A stretch of DNA of 64,000 bases from SAR202 cluster bacterium bin16 (GCA_002238425.1 MPMJ01000005.1:1-64000); one strand, 5' to 3'. Shown: positions 37,782 to 46,970, numbered from the stretch's first letter. Made by a program: numbers and translations. The notes: generated by a model not told the origin, from the sequence alone.

Positions 37782-37857
37782 GTACACCGCAGCGGAATCC
37801 TAACCGGGCATTAAAGGAACCGGCGCCAACGCTTAAGCCCCGGTTACACCGCAGCGG
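37782..37857. repeat. Repeated 13-bp motif and inverted repeat upstream of the acidic mini-protein
   Basis: TACACCGCAGCGG occurs at 37782-37794 and again at 37845-37857, 63 bp apart. Between them TAACCGGG and CCCCGGTTA form an inverted repeat. This could be a pair of operator sites for regulation of the small acidic protein, or a structured leader. No known regulator matched. Confidence 0.5.
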
Positions 37858-37904
37858 CGACGCACACCGTAGGCTGGCGACATCACCCTCAGGAGGAACA
37901 GCCG

Positions 37905-38075
37905 ATGCTGAGCACTATCGCCGGTTACGAAAGCACCACACTTGAAGGACCTGACGACGAAGAGGAGGAGGCTGAAGAGTCCGCTACCGAACAGATCGAA
38001 GGCGAAGAGACCGAGGAGTCCGCCGACGAAGAAGAGGCCGAGGGATCCGAGGAAGAAGCCGAGAACGAAGAGTAG
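37905..38075 (+). CDS. Small, extremely acidic protein
   Basis: A 56-codon gene with a good AGGAGG site. The N-terminus reads MLSTIAGYESTTLEGPDDEE, and more than half of the remainder is Glu or Asp with Ala, Ser and Thr. It has no Cys, Trp or hydrophobic core, so it is probably disordered. It has its own intrinsic terminator and repeats upstream. The pattern resembles small acidic DNA-mimic or chaperone-like proteins, but no homologue is recognised. It is read toward, and converges on, sucD. Confidence 0.72.
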   Translation: MLSTIAGYESTTLEGPDDEEEEAEESATEQIEGEETEESADEEEAEGSEEEAENEE

Positions 38076-38101
38076 CCATCTGGTCTCGCCACTTCGACAG
38101 C

Positions 38102-38131
38102 AAAGGCGCGCTCCAGAAGGAATGCGCCTTT
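38102..38131 (+). terminator. Terminator after the acidic mini-protein
   Basis: AAAGGCGC (38102-38109) pairs perfectly with GCGCCTTT (38124-38131) around a 14-base loop; CCTGTTGTT follows. It lies between the acidic gene and the end of sucD and may serve both strands. Confidence 0.7.
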
Positions 38132-38154
38132 CCTGTTGTTCAGGGCTCAGGAGG

Positions 38155-39030
38155 TCAGGCGAGCATGTCGGCGACGGTAGCGCCGATGTCGGCAGGCGTC
38201 GGGATAACCCGGCAGCCCGCCTCCTCCAGCGCGCGCATCTTCTCCGACGCGAGCGCCGCCTTACCGGTGATGACAGCTCCTGCATGCCCCATGCGGCGGC
38301 CCGGCGGAGCGGTCTGGCCCACGATGAGTGCCGCGACGGGCTTGCGGACGCTCTCCTTGATGAAGGCGGCGGCCTCCTGTTCCTTGATGCCGCCGATCTC
38401 GCCGATCATCACGATGGCTTCGGTCTCCGGGTCGTCGTTGAACATCGCGAGGACGTCCACGAATCCGGTGCCGGAGACGGGGTCGCCGCCAATGCCGACG
38501 CACGTGGACTGTCCGATGCCTCGCTTCGTGAGTTGGTCAACGCCCTCGTAGGTCAGCGTCCCACTGCGAGAGACCACACCGACCTTGCCCGGCAGATGGA
38601 TGTTGCCGGGCATGATGCCGATCTTCGCCTTGGCGCCGGGGGTGATCAGGCCGGGGCAGTTCGGGCCGAGCAGGCGAACCGGCTTGCCCTCAAGGTACCG
38701 CATCACCATCGTGGAATCCCGCACGGGGACGCCCTCCGTGATGCAGACGACGAGCGGGACGCCCGCGTCCGCCGATTCCAGGATGGCGTCTGCCGCGAAA
38801 GGCGGGGGCACGAAGATCAGGGAGACGTTCGCGCCCGTGTTCTCTACGGCCTCGCGCACGCTGTCGAAGACAGGGACACCGTCCAGGACAGTCTCGCCGC
38901 CCTTGCCCGGCGTCACCCCTGCCACGAGATTGGTCCCGTACGCCTTGCAGCGCTCCGCGTGGAAGCTGCCTTCACGTCCCGTGATGCCCTGCACCAGCAG
39001 GCGCGTGTTCTCGTTCACCAGGATACTCAT
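38155..39030 (-). CDS. sucD: Succinyl-CoA synthetase alpha subunit
   Basis: 291-aa alpha subunit of ADP/GDP-forming succinyl-CoA ligase (TCA cycle, substrate-level phosphorylation). The CoA-binding domain starts [20 protein letters not shown] and contains the ILVNEN type start. [11 protein letters not shown] in the C-terminal half carries the phosphorylated histidine. Length is typical. It starts 13 bp after the end of sucC on the same strand. Confidence 0.95.
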   Translation of the reverse strand: MSILVNENTRLLVQGITGREGSFHAERCKAYGTNLVAGVTPGKGGETVLDGVPVFDSVREAVENTGANVSLIFVPPPFAADAILESADAGVPLVVCITEGVPVRDSTMVMRYLEGKPVRLLGPNCPGLITPGAKAKIGIMPGNIHLPGKVGVVSRSGTLTYEGVDQLTKRGIGQSTCVGIGGDPVSGTGFVDVLAMFNDDPETEAIVMIGEIGGIKEQEAAAFIKESVRKPVAALIVGQTAPPGRRMGHAGAVITGKAALASEKMRALEEAGCRVIPTPADIGATVADMLA

Positions 39031-39043
39031 CGATGTTGCTCCG

Positions 39044-40192
39044 CTATTCCTTGATGGCCGCCGCCGCCTCTTCCAGTGTGTCCACCATCGTCGCGGTCAG
39101 TCCGGAGTCGGCAAGGATCTGTTTGCCTTCGTCCACGTTGGTGCCGAGCATCCGCACAACGAGCTGCGGCTGGCGGTCGGCCTTGCCGTAGGCGTCGACG
39201 ATGCCCCGCGCGGCGATGTCGCACCGCAGGATGCCGCCGAAGATGTTGACGAGCACCTTCTCGACGTTCCTGTCAGAGAGCATGAGGAGGATGGCGTGGC
39301 TGATCTTGTCTTCCGCCGCTCCCCCACCGACATCGAGGAAGTTGGCAGGCTCGGCACCCGCGAACTTGACGATGTCCATCGTCGCCATCGCGAGCCCGGC
39401 ACCGTTGACCATGCAGCCAACGTTGCCGTCCAGCTTCACGTAGGCGATGCCGGCCTCCGACGCCGCGACTTCGAGCTGGTCGTCCTGGGTGGTGTCGCGC
39501 AGTTCGGCTTCAGCCTTGTGGCGGAAGAGCGCGTCATCGTCGAGGTCCATCTTGGCGTCGAGCGCAAGCAGCTGGCCGTCACTCGTGAGGACGAGCGGGT
39601 TGATCTCGATCATCCCTGAGTCCTTCTCGATGTAGGCGCGGTAGCACGCGTCCACGAGGGCGGAGAAGGGGCGTATCTGGGCGAGGGGAAGGCCGAGACC
39701 TGCCGCCAGCCTGCGTGCCTGGAACGGCTGGAAGCCGATGGCGGGGTCTATGGGTTCCGTGAGCACCTTCTCCGGTTCGGTCTGTGCGACCTCCTCGATC
39801 TCCATGCCGCCGGCAGCCGATGCGATGACGACGGGGCGCCGGCGGCCTCCGTCCGTGGTGATGCTGAGGTAGAGCTCGCGCTCTATATCCATCGTCTGCT
39901 CGACGAGCACCTGGTGGACGGGCACGCCCTGCGGGCCGGTCTGGAAGGTGACGAGCGTCGAGCCGATGAGCGACTCGGCGATCTGCGCGGCCTCAGCCGG
40001 GCTGGCCGCAACCTTTACGCCGCCCGCCTTGCCCCGGCCACCCGCGTGCACCTGCGCCTTCACGACGCCCGTGCCTCCGAGCCGCTCCGCCGCTGCCGCT
40101 GCTTCGGCGCCGGACGCCGCGACGTAGTTCTCCGGCACGGGCACGCCGTACGCGGCCAGCAGTTGCTTGGCCTGGTATTCGTGGAGTTTCAT
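39044..40192 (-). CDS. sucC: Succinyl-CoA synthetase beta subunit
   Basis: 382-aa beta subunit with an N-terminal ATP-grasp fold ([20 protein letters not shown], then [18 protein letters not shown]) and the C-terminal CoA-ligase domain ([15 protein letters not shown]). It binds the nucleotide and acts with SucD. The ATG at 40192 matches the family N-terminus; the longer frame is rejected. GAGGGCAG lies upstream. Confidence 0.95.
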   Translation of the reverse strand: MKLHEYQAKQLLAAYGVPVPENYVAASGAEAAAAAERLGGTGVVKAQVHAGGRGKAGGVKVAASPAEAAQIAESLIGSTLVTFQTGPQGVPVHQVLVEQTMDIERELYLSITTDGGRRRPVVIASAAGGMEIEEVAQTEPEKVLTEPIDPAIGFQPFQARRLAAGLGLPLAQIRPFSALVDACYRAYIEKDSGMIEINPLVLTSDGQLLALDAKMDLDDDALFRHKAEAELRDTTQDDQLEVAASEAGIAYVKLDGNVGCMVNGAGLAMATMDIVKFAGAEPANFLDVGGGAAEDKISHAILLMLSDRNVEKVLVNIFGGILRCDIAARGIVDAYGKADRQPQLVVRMLGTNVDEGKQILADSGLTATMVDTLEEAAAAIKE

Positions 40193-40284
40193 CGCTGCCC
40201 TCTCGGTAGACTGGCCCAACCGGAGGGTTCGGGCGGGCCGTGGAGGATGATAGCAGAGGAGCGGGAGCCCGTGGCCCGACTAGC

Positions 40285-41400
40285 CTAGCCCGCGATGACC
40301 CCGGCGACCTCCGTGGCGTAATGGTCCACCGCATCCTGATCGACCTCAACGCCGAGACCGGGCAGGTGCGGGACGGTGATGTGCCCGCGCACCGGGACGA
40401 GCGGCTTCATGAGGAGGTCGCTCTCGAGCCGTGCGCCTCCGCCGAGGCTCGCCGGGGCAGCCTTGCCCAGCGAGGCGGCCAGGTGGATGCCCGCCGCGAT
40501 TCCGACCCCCGTCTCCAGCGACGCGGAGACGGTGCTCCGCAGCCCATTCTTTGCCGCGTAGGCCATGATGGCCTGCGCCGCGCGGATGCCGCCCGCCTGC
40601 GCGGCTTTCACTACAAGCACGTCCGCGGCCTCCGCCTCCACCACCTTGACCGCATCTCTCATCACGCCGACAGCCTCGTCCGCTGCGATGGGGACGGGCG
40701 ACACGCTGCGGATGCGCGCGAGCCCGCTCATGTCCTCCGCGATGACCGGCTGCTCCACGAAGTCGAGAGCGAAGGGAGCGAGCCGCTCAACCGTGTGGAT
40801 GGCGCGCTCCGCAGTCCAGCCTTCGTCCGCGTCGGCACGGAGGATGATGTCGTCGCCGATGGCCTGGCGGATGGCGCGGATGATTTCGATGTCCGTGGCG
40901 GCGTCGCGGGCGCCGAGTGATGCCTTGACGCACTCGTAGCCGTCCTCCACCGCTGCCCGGGCCTGCTCTGCAGCCCCGTCCGGAGGCAGGAAGTCGAGGA
41001 GGCCCACGATGGGCGTCCAGTCGATGACTCCGCCGAGCAGGTCGGTCACGGGGCGTCCGGCATTCTTGCCCATGGCGTCGAACGCGGCTGTCTCCAATCC
41101 AAAGCGGAGGGCATTGCCGGTCCCGCCGGGAGGGGCGAGCGCGGAGAGGATGTCGAATGCGACGGCGGGGTGCAGGCCGAGCGCGGAGGGGGCGAGGTCG
41201 TGCAGCAGCGAGGCGAGGTCGGCGATGCGGGGAGGACGGCCCGGCCCGGCGGTGGCCGCCTCGCCGACGCCCACGAGGCCGTTGTCCATGTGCATCCAGA
41301 TGAGCAGCGCGTTGCGCCCTGCCTTGGAGGGGTCCAGGGCAAGCTCGGGCTGCCGCAGGGGGACGCGGACGCCCCGCCATTCCAGCTTGCTGACACGCAT
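40285..41400 (-). CDS. Enolase-superfamily enzyme (mandelate racemase/muconate-lactonizing type)
   Basis: 371-aa TIM-barrel enzyme of the MLE subgroup. The N-terminal capping domain is followed by the barrel. The first catalytic Lys is near CVKASLG; metal ligands are Asp in LRADADEGW, Glu in DFVEQPV and Asp in IAADEAV; the second Lys is in VLVVKAAQAGG. This arrangement fits dipeptide epimerases, o-succinylbenzoate synthases or cycloisomerases. Substrate not resolved. The ATG at 41400 fits family starts. An in-frame ATG at 41544 has a good AGGAG site and would add 48 residues of unfamiliar sequence. Confidence 0.85.
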   Translation of the reverse strand: MRVSKLEWRGVRVPLRQPELALDPSKAGRNALLIWMHMDNGLVGVGEAATAGPGRPPRIADLASLLHDLAPSALGLHPAVAFDILSALAPPGGTGNALRFGLETAAFDAMGKNAGRPVTDLLGGVIDWTPIVGLLDFLPPDGAAEQARAAVEDGYECVKASLGARDAATDIEIIRAIRQAIGDDIILRADADEGWTAERAIHTVERLAPFALDFVEQPVIAEDMSGLARIRSVSPVPIAADEAVGVMRDAVKVVEAEAADVLVVKAAQAGGIRAAQAIMAYAAKNGLRSTVSASLETGVGIAAGIHLAASLGKAAPASLGGGARLESDLLMKPLVPVRGHITVPHLPGLGVEVDQDAVDHYATEVAGVIAG

Positions 41401-41527
41401 GCGGCGCATTATGGGCGCGTGAGGATGGTGGGGCAAGCGAGTTCGCGTCTCGGTAACCGGTTCGGGATGGCCGGTGACGAGGCGGACGACCTGCGCCCTG
41501 ATCCCCGGCGAAAATTCGCTGAAAACC

Positions 41528-41650
41528 GGCTCATTAAGGCTCATCGCGTGCTCCTGCGTTCGTAAATCGGGCTTCCCCGGATGAGCCCTTCGGAGCTTAG
41601 AAGGGCTCATCCGGGGCATTTCCTGAGCCTTCTTGAGCCCGTTTGAGCCC
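41528..41650. repeat. Cluster of TGAGCC/GGCTCA repeats with a perfect 17-bp inverted repeat
   Basis: CCCCGGATGAGCCCTTC (41575-41591) and GAAGGGCTCATCCGGGG (41600-41616) form a 17-bp stem with an 8-base loop, and five more TGAGCC or GGCTCA motifs lie on either side. It occupies the leader of the enolase-superfamily gene, downstream of recG. It could be a terminator for recG and/or a regulatory element. Confidence 0.7.
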
Positions 41651-41695
41651 TCGGGTTCTCATCAACCCTGGACCAGTTACGCGTCTCGGCGTGCA

Positions 41696-44425
41696 TCAGG
41701 CCATCTCGTCTGTCACGGCCGCGGTGAGCCGGTCAACGGCGGCACGCAGCCCTGAAAGAGTGCTCAGCTCCGGGTCGGCTTCGAGGATGCGGCCGGCGTG
41801 CTCCCGTGACGCGTCCAGCAGGTCGCGGTCGTCGGGGCGCGCCATCCTGACGGGGGCGACGCCGGACTGGCGCGTGCCGAAGAAGTCGCCCTGGCTCCGC
41901 ATCTCCAGGTCTGCTTCCGCGATCTCGAACCCGTCATTGGTGCGGACGAGCACGTTCAGGCGCTCTCTGCTCGATTCAGCCTGCGCAAGGGCAGCGCGGA
42001 ACCACTGCTCTACCTCCCGCCAGTCGTCGCCGTTCGCGACGCGGCGCTGACGTACCTCGCTCAGGCGTTGGAACGTCTCGTCCTCCGATTCCGAAACGAG
42101 GAAGCAGTAGCTCCGGTGCGCGCCGCGCCCGACGCGTCCTCTCAACTGGTGGAGCTGGGCAAGGCCGAACCGCGTGGGGCTCTGAATCATCATCACGGTG
42201 GCGTTCGGCACGTCGATGCCGACCTCGATGACCGGGGTCGAGACGAGCACGTCCAATTCACCGCTGCGGAAGGCGTCCATGACGGCCTGCTTCTCTGGAA
42301 GCGGCATCCGCCCGTGGAGCAGGCCGACGCGCGCTTCGGCGAGAGTTGTGGTGCGCAGACGTTCGTACTCCGCAACGGCGGTGAGCGGCGGCAGTGCCGC
42401 CGACTCGGGGATGAGGTCGGAGTCCTCGTCCGTGGCATCGTCGTCGTCATCGACTCCGCTGTAGCGGTCGTCCGCGTCGTCGATGCGGGGGTAGACGATG
42501 AAGCACTGGCGGCCCTCGCGCACCTGGGTCAGCAGGTAGTTCTCGGCATCCGCGGCACGGGCGAGCTCGACGCTGCGCGTCAGTATCTCCTGCCGCCCCG
42601 CAGGGAGTTCGCGCATCGTGGATATCTCCAGGCCGCCGTAGAGCGTGAGCGCCAGCGTGCGGGGTATGGGCGTGGCAGACATGAGCAGCAGGTGCGGTTC
42701 GCCGACGGCGCTCTTGCCGCGCAGCGCCTCCCGTTGGAGAACGCCGAACCGGTGCTGCTCGTCGCCCACGGCGAGGGCGAGGTTCGGCAGGGCTACCTGC
42801 TGCTGGATCAGCGCATGGGTGCCGATGAGCAGGTCCAGGGAGCCGTCCTCCGTCATCCTGAGTATCTCGCGGCGCGGCTGGGCGCGCGTGCTGCCGGTGA
42901 GCAGCGCAACGGTCACCGGCTCTTCCCTGCCCTCCAACGTCGCGGCAAACCAGTCCGGGTTCTCCAGCGAGGGCTCCCCGCCACTGAGCAGGCGCCGCAC
43001 GTTGAGGAAGTGCTGCTCCGCCAGCACCTCGGTGGGGGCCATCATCGCGCCCTGGTAACCGCCCGCGACGGCAGCGAGCAGCATCGCGACGGCGACCACG
43101 GTCTTGCCGGAGCCGACGTCTCCCTGCAGCAGACGGCTCATAGGCCTGCCGCCGGTCGATACGTCCTGCATCGCCTCGTCGAGCGCGCCGCGCTGGCCCT
43201 GCGTCAGCTCGAACGGCAGGGACGCGATGAACGCCTCGACCATCGGCGGGAATGACGGCAGGACGATGCCTTCCTGGCTGGACGTATAGTTGCGCTCCAT
43301 GCCCACTCGGAGCTGGATGGCGAGGAATTCGTCGAAGGCGAGCCGCCGTCGCGCCTCCTCCTTCGCATCCTCGGAGGGGGGATAGTGCGCCTGCTCGATG
43401 GCTTCCGCGAGGGAGAGCAGGCCAACATCCTCGCGCACGGCGTCAGGCAACGGGTCGAGTAGGCCGAGGCTGGCGCCGCCGATCTTCGTGCTGTCCAGCG
43501 CCTCCCGCACGATCTCGCGCATCCTCCGGGGTGGTATGCGCTTGCCTTTCGTCGTCGCAGCCGATGGATAGAACGGCACGAGGCCGGCTGTGTGCAGGCC
43601 GGAGGCCGCCATCGCGCCCTGTAACTCCCACTCCGGCGACTCCATCTGCTTCTTGGACTTGAAGAACGTCACCTTGCCGCTGAGCACGATGCGGGGAACG
43701 CCGTTGGGCATGTGCGCCGTCGCGGCGATGGCTTTCCTGAGTTGCTGCGCGATCCACGGGTTGCCCCACCAGATGACGCGGATGTTGCCGGTGTCGTCAC
43801 CGACGACGGCCTCGGTGGCGCGGATGCGTCCGCCGCGCCCCAGGCGCACCTCGTACGCCTCCCAGAGCACGGCTTCGATGGTCTGCTCCTCGCCCACGCG
43901 CAGTTTGCCGACGGAGGTCCGCTCCCGGCGATCGACGTGCCGCAGCGGGAAGAGGTAGAGGAGGTCGCGGACGGTGGGGTCCGGGGTCGTGAGCATGCGC
44001 CGCCGGATGAGCATCCGCTTGATGGCTGCGGCCTGCGTGCGGTTGACGGAGCGCAGGGCGTCCAGCGGCGTTTCGAGCGGGTTGCGGGCCGGTGAGGCCG
44101 CAGGTTCAGGTGGCGGGGCGGGGCGCCTCGGGGCGCGAGGGGCTGGACGGGAGTCGCCGAGGAAGCGGCGGGCCTCGTCGGCCCAGCGCTCACGCCGGGC
44201 AGCGTCGAGTTCGGCGTAGGCGACGGAGAGGAGGCCGCGCTCGTCCAACGACTTGAGCGCCGGATCCGCGCCCGCCTGCCCGCGCAGCGTTTCGAGGAAG
44301 CGGTCGAGCCCTCCGGCGACGGCCTTGTCCGGGAAGCCGCTGGCCGCCTCCATGTCGAGGATGTTCCGCAGGGCCCGCACCTGTGATGCGCCTACTCTAT
44401 CGCTGCGTTTCGTCGTCACAGGCAC
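41696..44425 (-). CDS. recG: ATP-dependent DNA helicase RecG
   Basis: 909-aa superfamily 2 helicase that regresses stalled forks and processes Holliday junctions. An unusual N-terminal extension with a Pro/Ala-rich linker (about 90-115) precedes the wedge (OB) domain. Helicase motif I is GDVGSGKT, motif II is DEQH, motif III MSATPIPRT. A C-terminal part has FGLAQLHQLRGRVGRG (motif VI). An acidic insert (DDADDRYSGVDDDDD) sits within the second helicase domain. It starts at GTG 44425, only 15 bp after the Gfo gene, without a good ribosome site, so it is likely coupled to it. Confidence 0.94.
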   Translation of the reverse strand: MPVTTKRSDRVGASQVRALRNILDMEAASGFPDKAVAGGLDRFLETLRGQAGADPALKSLDERGLLSVAYAELDAARRERWADEARRFLGDSRPAPRAPRRPAPPPEPAASPARNPLETPLDALRSVNRTQAAAIKRMLIRRRMLTTPDPTVRDLLYLFPLRHVDRRERTSVGKLRVGEEQTIEAVLWEAYEVRLGRGGRIRATEAVVGDDTGNIRVIWWGNPWIAQQLRKAIAATAHMPNGVPRIVLSGKVTFFKSKKQMESPEWELQGAMAASGLHTAGLVPFYPSAATTKGKRIPPRRMREIVREALDSTKIGGASLGLLDPLPDAVREDVGLLSLAEAIEQAHYPPSEDAKEEARRRLAFDEFLAIQLRVGMERNYTSSQEGIVLPSFPPMVEAFIASLPFELTQGQRGALDEAMQDVSTGGRPMSRLLQGDVGSGKTVVAVAMLLAAVAGGYQGAMMAPTEVLAEQHFLNVRRLLSGGEPSLENPDWFAATLEGREEPVTVALLTGSTRAQPRREILRMTEDGSLDLLIGTHALIQQQVALPNLALAVGDEQHRFGVLQREALRGKSAVGEPHLLLMSATPIPRTLALTLYGGLEISTMRELPAGRQEILTRSVELARAADAENYLLTQVREGRQCFIVYPRIDDADDRYSGVDDDDDATDEDSDLIPESAALPPLTAVAEYERLRTTTLAEARVGLLHGRMPLPEKQAVMDAFRSGELDVLVSTPVIEVGIDVPNATVMMIQSPTRFGLAQLHQLRGRVGRGAHRSYCFLVSESEDETFQRLSEVRQRRVANGDDWREVEQWFRAALAQAESSRERLNVLVRTNDGFEIAEADLEMRSQGDFFGTRQSGVAPVRMARPDDRDLLDASREHAGRILEADPELSTLSGLRAAVDRLTAAVTDEMA

Positions 44426-44440
44426 AGGGTAAACGGAGCG

Positions 44441-45532
44441 CTACACCTCTTGCATCCGTCCCGTGTCCGAGGCGCGCTGGACGGCGTCCATGAGGCGGTG
44501 GTGTTCGACGGCGTCGGCGAAGCCGGGGTGGAATTCGCGGTCGTTGAGGATGGCGTCGGCGTAGGAGGCCCAGAGTTTGCCGATGTTCACGGGGGATTCC
44601 TTCAGCCCAGCAGCGGTTACCCATTCGTCCTGCGGAGGCACCACGGTGTGAAGTTCGGTCTCGCCGTCCAGGGCCACGCGCAGTTCGCCCGCGCTGATGT
44701 GCGTGGAGCTGGGGGAGTCCAGCGTTATCGTTCCCTTCGAGCCGTGTATCTGCATGCTGTGGCCGGTGCCGATCGCTGCGACGGACGCGACGTGCACCGA
44801 GAAAGCGGCTCCGTTCGCCAGCGTGCCGCTGACGAGGACGTTATCGGGTGAGGTCACGGAGAAGCTTTCGCCGGTGTCGGAGGCAGTCCATTCCCTCGTC
44901 TGCGTGCTGACGGCGGAGGCGATGGTCCGCGCGGGGCCGAGCATGGCGATGAGGCCGTCCATCGCGTGGCCGAAGGTGATGCTGAGGGTGTTGGCATGGG
45001 CGTCGGCGTCGCGCATCCAGATCCGGCCGGAAGGGCGGGAGAGCGCACCGCTGGCGAACTGGACGAGGCTGACGCTGAGCACGTCGCCGATCGAGCCGCC
45101 GTCGATGAGCCTGCGTATCTCCGCGTACTGGGCGGAGTGGCGCGACTGCAAGCCGACGCAGGTGTAGACGCCTGCGGCAGCGGCGAGGTCCGTCATCTCC
45201 TCAGCCTGGGCGGTCGTCGTGCCGAGCGGCCACTCGGTGTAGACGTGCTTGCCCGCCGCGATGATGTCTTTCGTCAGCTCGTAGTGGGTGGGCAGTTTGA
45301 CAGCCACGGCAGCGACGTCGACCTCCGGGTTCGCGAGGAGGTCGTGGTGGTTGTCGTAGGCGAACTTCGCTCCGAACTTCGCAGCAGCCTCGTCCGCCGA
45401 TTCCTGTCGCGTGGTGGAGACGGCGACGAGTTCGACGCCGGGGATGCCTGCGGCCATCGCGGGCATGTGGGCACGCCCCGCCCAGCCGTTCACGTTGCCG
45501 CCGATGATGCCGACCCTGATGTTGTCTGCCAT
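44441..45532 (-). CDS. Gfo/Idh/MocA-family oxidoreductase
   Basis: 363-aa NAD(P)-dependent oxidoreductase. The Rossmann part starts IRVGIIGGNVNGWAGRAHMPA with a GGNVNG loop. The family motif at the catalytic Lys reads KHVYTEWPLGTT, in which the expected EKP is EWP, so the usual lysine is replaced. The C-terminal alpha/beta domain contains FGHAMDGL. Its leader contains element B. Such enzymes usually act on sugars or polyols. The EKP-to-EWP change occurs in a subset of the family and may change the reaction. Confidence 0.88.
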   Translation of the reverse strand: MADNIRVGIIGGNVNGWAGRAHMPAMAAGIPGVELVAVSTTRQESADEAAAKFGAKFAYDNHHDLLANPEVDVAAVAVKLPTHYELTKDIIAAGKHVYTEWPLGTTTAQAEEMTDLAAAAGVYTCVGLQSRHSAQYAEIRRLIDGGSIGDVLSVSLVQFASGALSRPSGRIWMRDADAHANTLSITFGHAMDGLIAMLGPARTIASAVSTQTREWTASDTGESFSVTSPDNVLVSGTLANGAAFSVHVASVAAIGTGHSMQIHGSKGTITLDSPSSTHISAGELRVALDGETELHTVVPPQDEWVTAAGLKESPVNIGKLWASYADAILNDREFHPGFADAVEHHRLMDAVQRASDTGRMQEV

Positions 45533-45594
45533 GTCTTCGCTCCGCTCCTTCGATTCTCCTGAACCCGGCCATGCTATGCGGGGCGCGGCTGCCG

Positions 45595-45900
45595 GGGCAA
45601 CCGGTCCGGATAAAGGTGGCCAACCGGCCCCCGGAGCCTGGCCATGTTAACCTGCGACTACGAGTAAGCCACATGTCCAATCTGGCCACTTGGCCACCTT
45701 AATTCGAGGCGTTTCCAAGGCCGTGGCCTGCTTCCCGCGATTAAGGGGGCAAGGCGGCCATGGAGAACAAAGTTCTGCCGCCGGAGCCATGGGCCCTGTC
45801 TACAGGTTGCGCCCTGAGTTATAAGCGTGGTCTATGGGTGGGGCCTGTACGCCAGTCATGCAACCAGCGTAGCGGAGGCAGGGGCAATCGGGTAAGGGGC
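45595..45900 (-). ncRNA. Candidate structured leader element, copy B
   Basis: Read on the minus strand, the first 120 bases align without net gaps to copy A at about 70 percent by my hand count. They include the promoter-like CCCTTAC...TACGCTGG block and ATGGCTCCGG at the same offset. Stem P1 pairs TGGCCGCCTT (45760-45751) with AAGGTGGCCA (45700-45691) and encloses GGGAAGCAGGCCACGGCC. TTACTCGTAG is conserved after P1. A TTGGCCACCTT strand near the end can pair with AAGGTGGCCAA of P1. The element ends about 60 bp before the Gfo/Idh/MocA ATG. No coding potential seen. Confidence 0.6.
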
Positions 45901-45912
45901 GGATGTCACTAA

Positions 45913-45934
45913 GCAGAGGGGCACGCCCCTCTGC
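45913..45934. other. Perfect 9-bp stem-loop between divergent genes
   Basis: GCAGAGGGG and CCCCTCTGC enclose CACG. It lies between element B (minus) and the beta-hydroxyacid dehydrogenase gene (plus). Remaining bases to 46040 include a short direct repeat CTCCCCATGCC and no gene. Confidence 0.5.
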
Positions 45935-46040
45935 ACTCCCCATGCCACTCCCCATGCCGTGGGGCGCGTTGACCCTTCCACAGGGGCGGCCTAGACTGCG
46001 CGGCGTTGTACGCCGTCAGGCGGCGGAGAGGAGAGCGGGC

Positions 46041-46931
46041 ATGCGCATCGGATTCATCGGCCTCGGGAACATGGGTGGGCCTATGGCCACGAACCTGCAG
46101 AAGGCAGGGCACGAGCTCATCGTCAACGACATCGACGAAGCGAAGACAGCGCCGCACCGGGAGCGGGGCGCTACGTGGGCAGACACGCCCGAGGAGGTCG
46201 CGCGGCAGGCGCCGATCGTGCTGACGTCGCTGCCGGGGCCAGCAGAGGTGGAGGAGGTCGCGCTCGGGCCCCAAGGGCTCTCGATGGGGCTGTCGCCGGG
46301 GTCGGTGTACGCGGACCTGTCGACGGGTTCGCCGACGCGGATCCGGCAGGTGGCGGAGCGCATCGAGGCGCTGGGCGCGCACATGCTGGACGCCCCGGTG
46401 AGCGGCGGCACCATCGGCGCGGAGCAGGGCACGCTCGCGGTGATGGTCGGCGGGGACGAGGAGGTGTTCGAGGCGATGCGCCCCGTGTTCGAGGCGATCG
46501 GCACGGGCGTGAGCTACGTCGGGCCTATCGGCTCGGGGACGGTGGCTAAGCTGGTGCACAACTCCATCTCGCTGGCGACGCGCGTGGTCGTGCAGGAGGG
46601 GATGACGCTCGCGGTGAAGGCGGGCGTCGCGCCGGGCGTGATGCTGCAGGTGCTGTGGGACGCGGCTTTCGGGAAGCAGACGCTGCTCAGGCAGATACCG
46701 GACGTGGTGTTCAAGGGCGACTTCGAGACCCCGCGCTTCTCGCTGCGGCTCGCGTACAAGGACATGAGCCTCGGCCAGGACCTCGCGCAGGAGACGGGCG
46801 CACCGATGGAGCTGGCGGCGATGGCGAAGCGGGTGATGGAGGAGGGCATCGCGCGCGGCTGGGGGGAGTGGGACAACCTGGCGACGTTCATGCTGGCGGA
46901 GGAGCGCGCAGGGATAGAGGTGCGCGAGTGA
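46041..46931 (+). CDS. NAD(P)-dependent beta-hydroxyacid dehydrogenase (3-hydroxyisobutyrate dehydrogenase-like)
   Basis: 296-aa enzyme of the 6-phosphogluconate/HIBADH family. The Rossmann motif GLGNMG lies at 7-12. The substrate signature DAPVSGGTIGAEQGTL is followed by catalytic Lys170 in AKLVHNSI. Members oxidise 3-hydroxyisobutyrate, tartronate semialdehyde or related acids. The substrate is not distinguishable here. The ATG at 46041 follows GGAGAGGAG. It is divergent from the Gfo/Idh/MocA gene across element B. Confidence 0.9.
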   Translation: MRIGFIGLGNMGGPMATNLQKAGHELIVNDIDEAKTAPHRERGATWADTPEEVARQAPIVLTSLPGPAEVEEVALGPQGLSMGLSPGSVYADLSTGSPTRIRQVAERIEALGAHMLDAPVSGGTIGAEQGTLAVMVGGDEEVFEAMRPVFEAIGTGVSYVGPIGSGTVAKLVHNSISLATRVVVQEGMTLAVKAGVAPGVMLQVLWDAAFGKQTLLRQIPDVVFKGDFETPRFSLRLAYKDMSLGQDLAQETGAPMELAAMAKRVMEEGIARGWGEWDNLATFMLAEERAGIEVRE

Positions 46932-46970
46932 GGGTGGTGCGCGTTGCGAGCGGCTCACTCGCCGCTCCCT

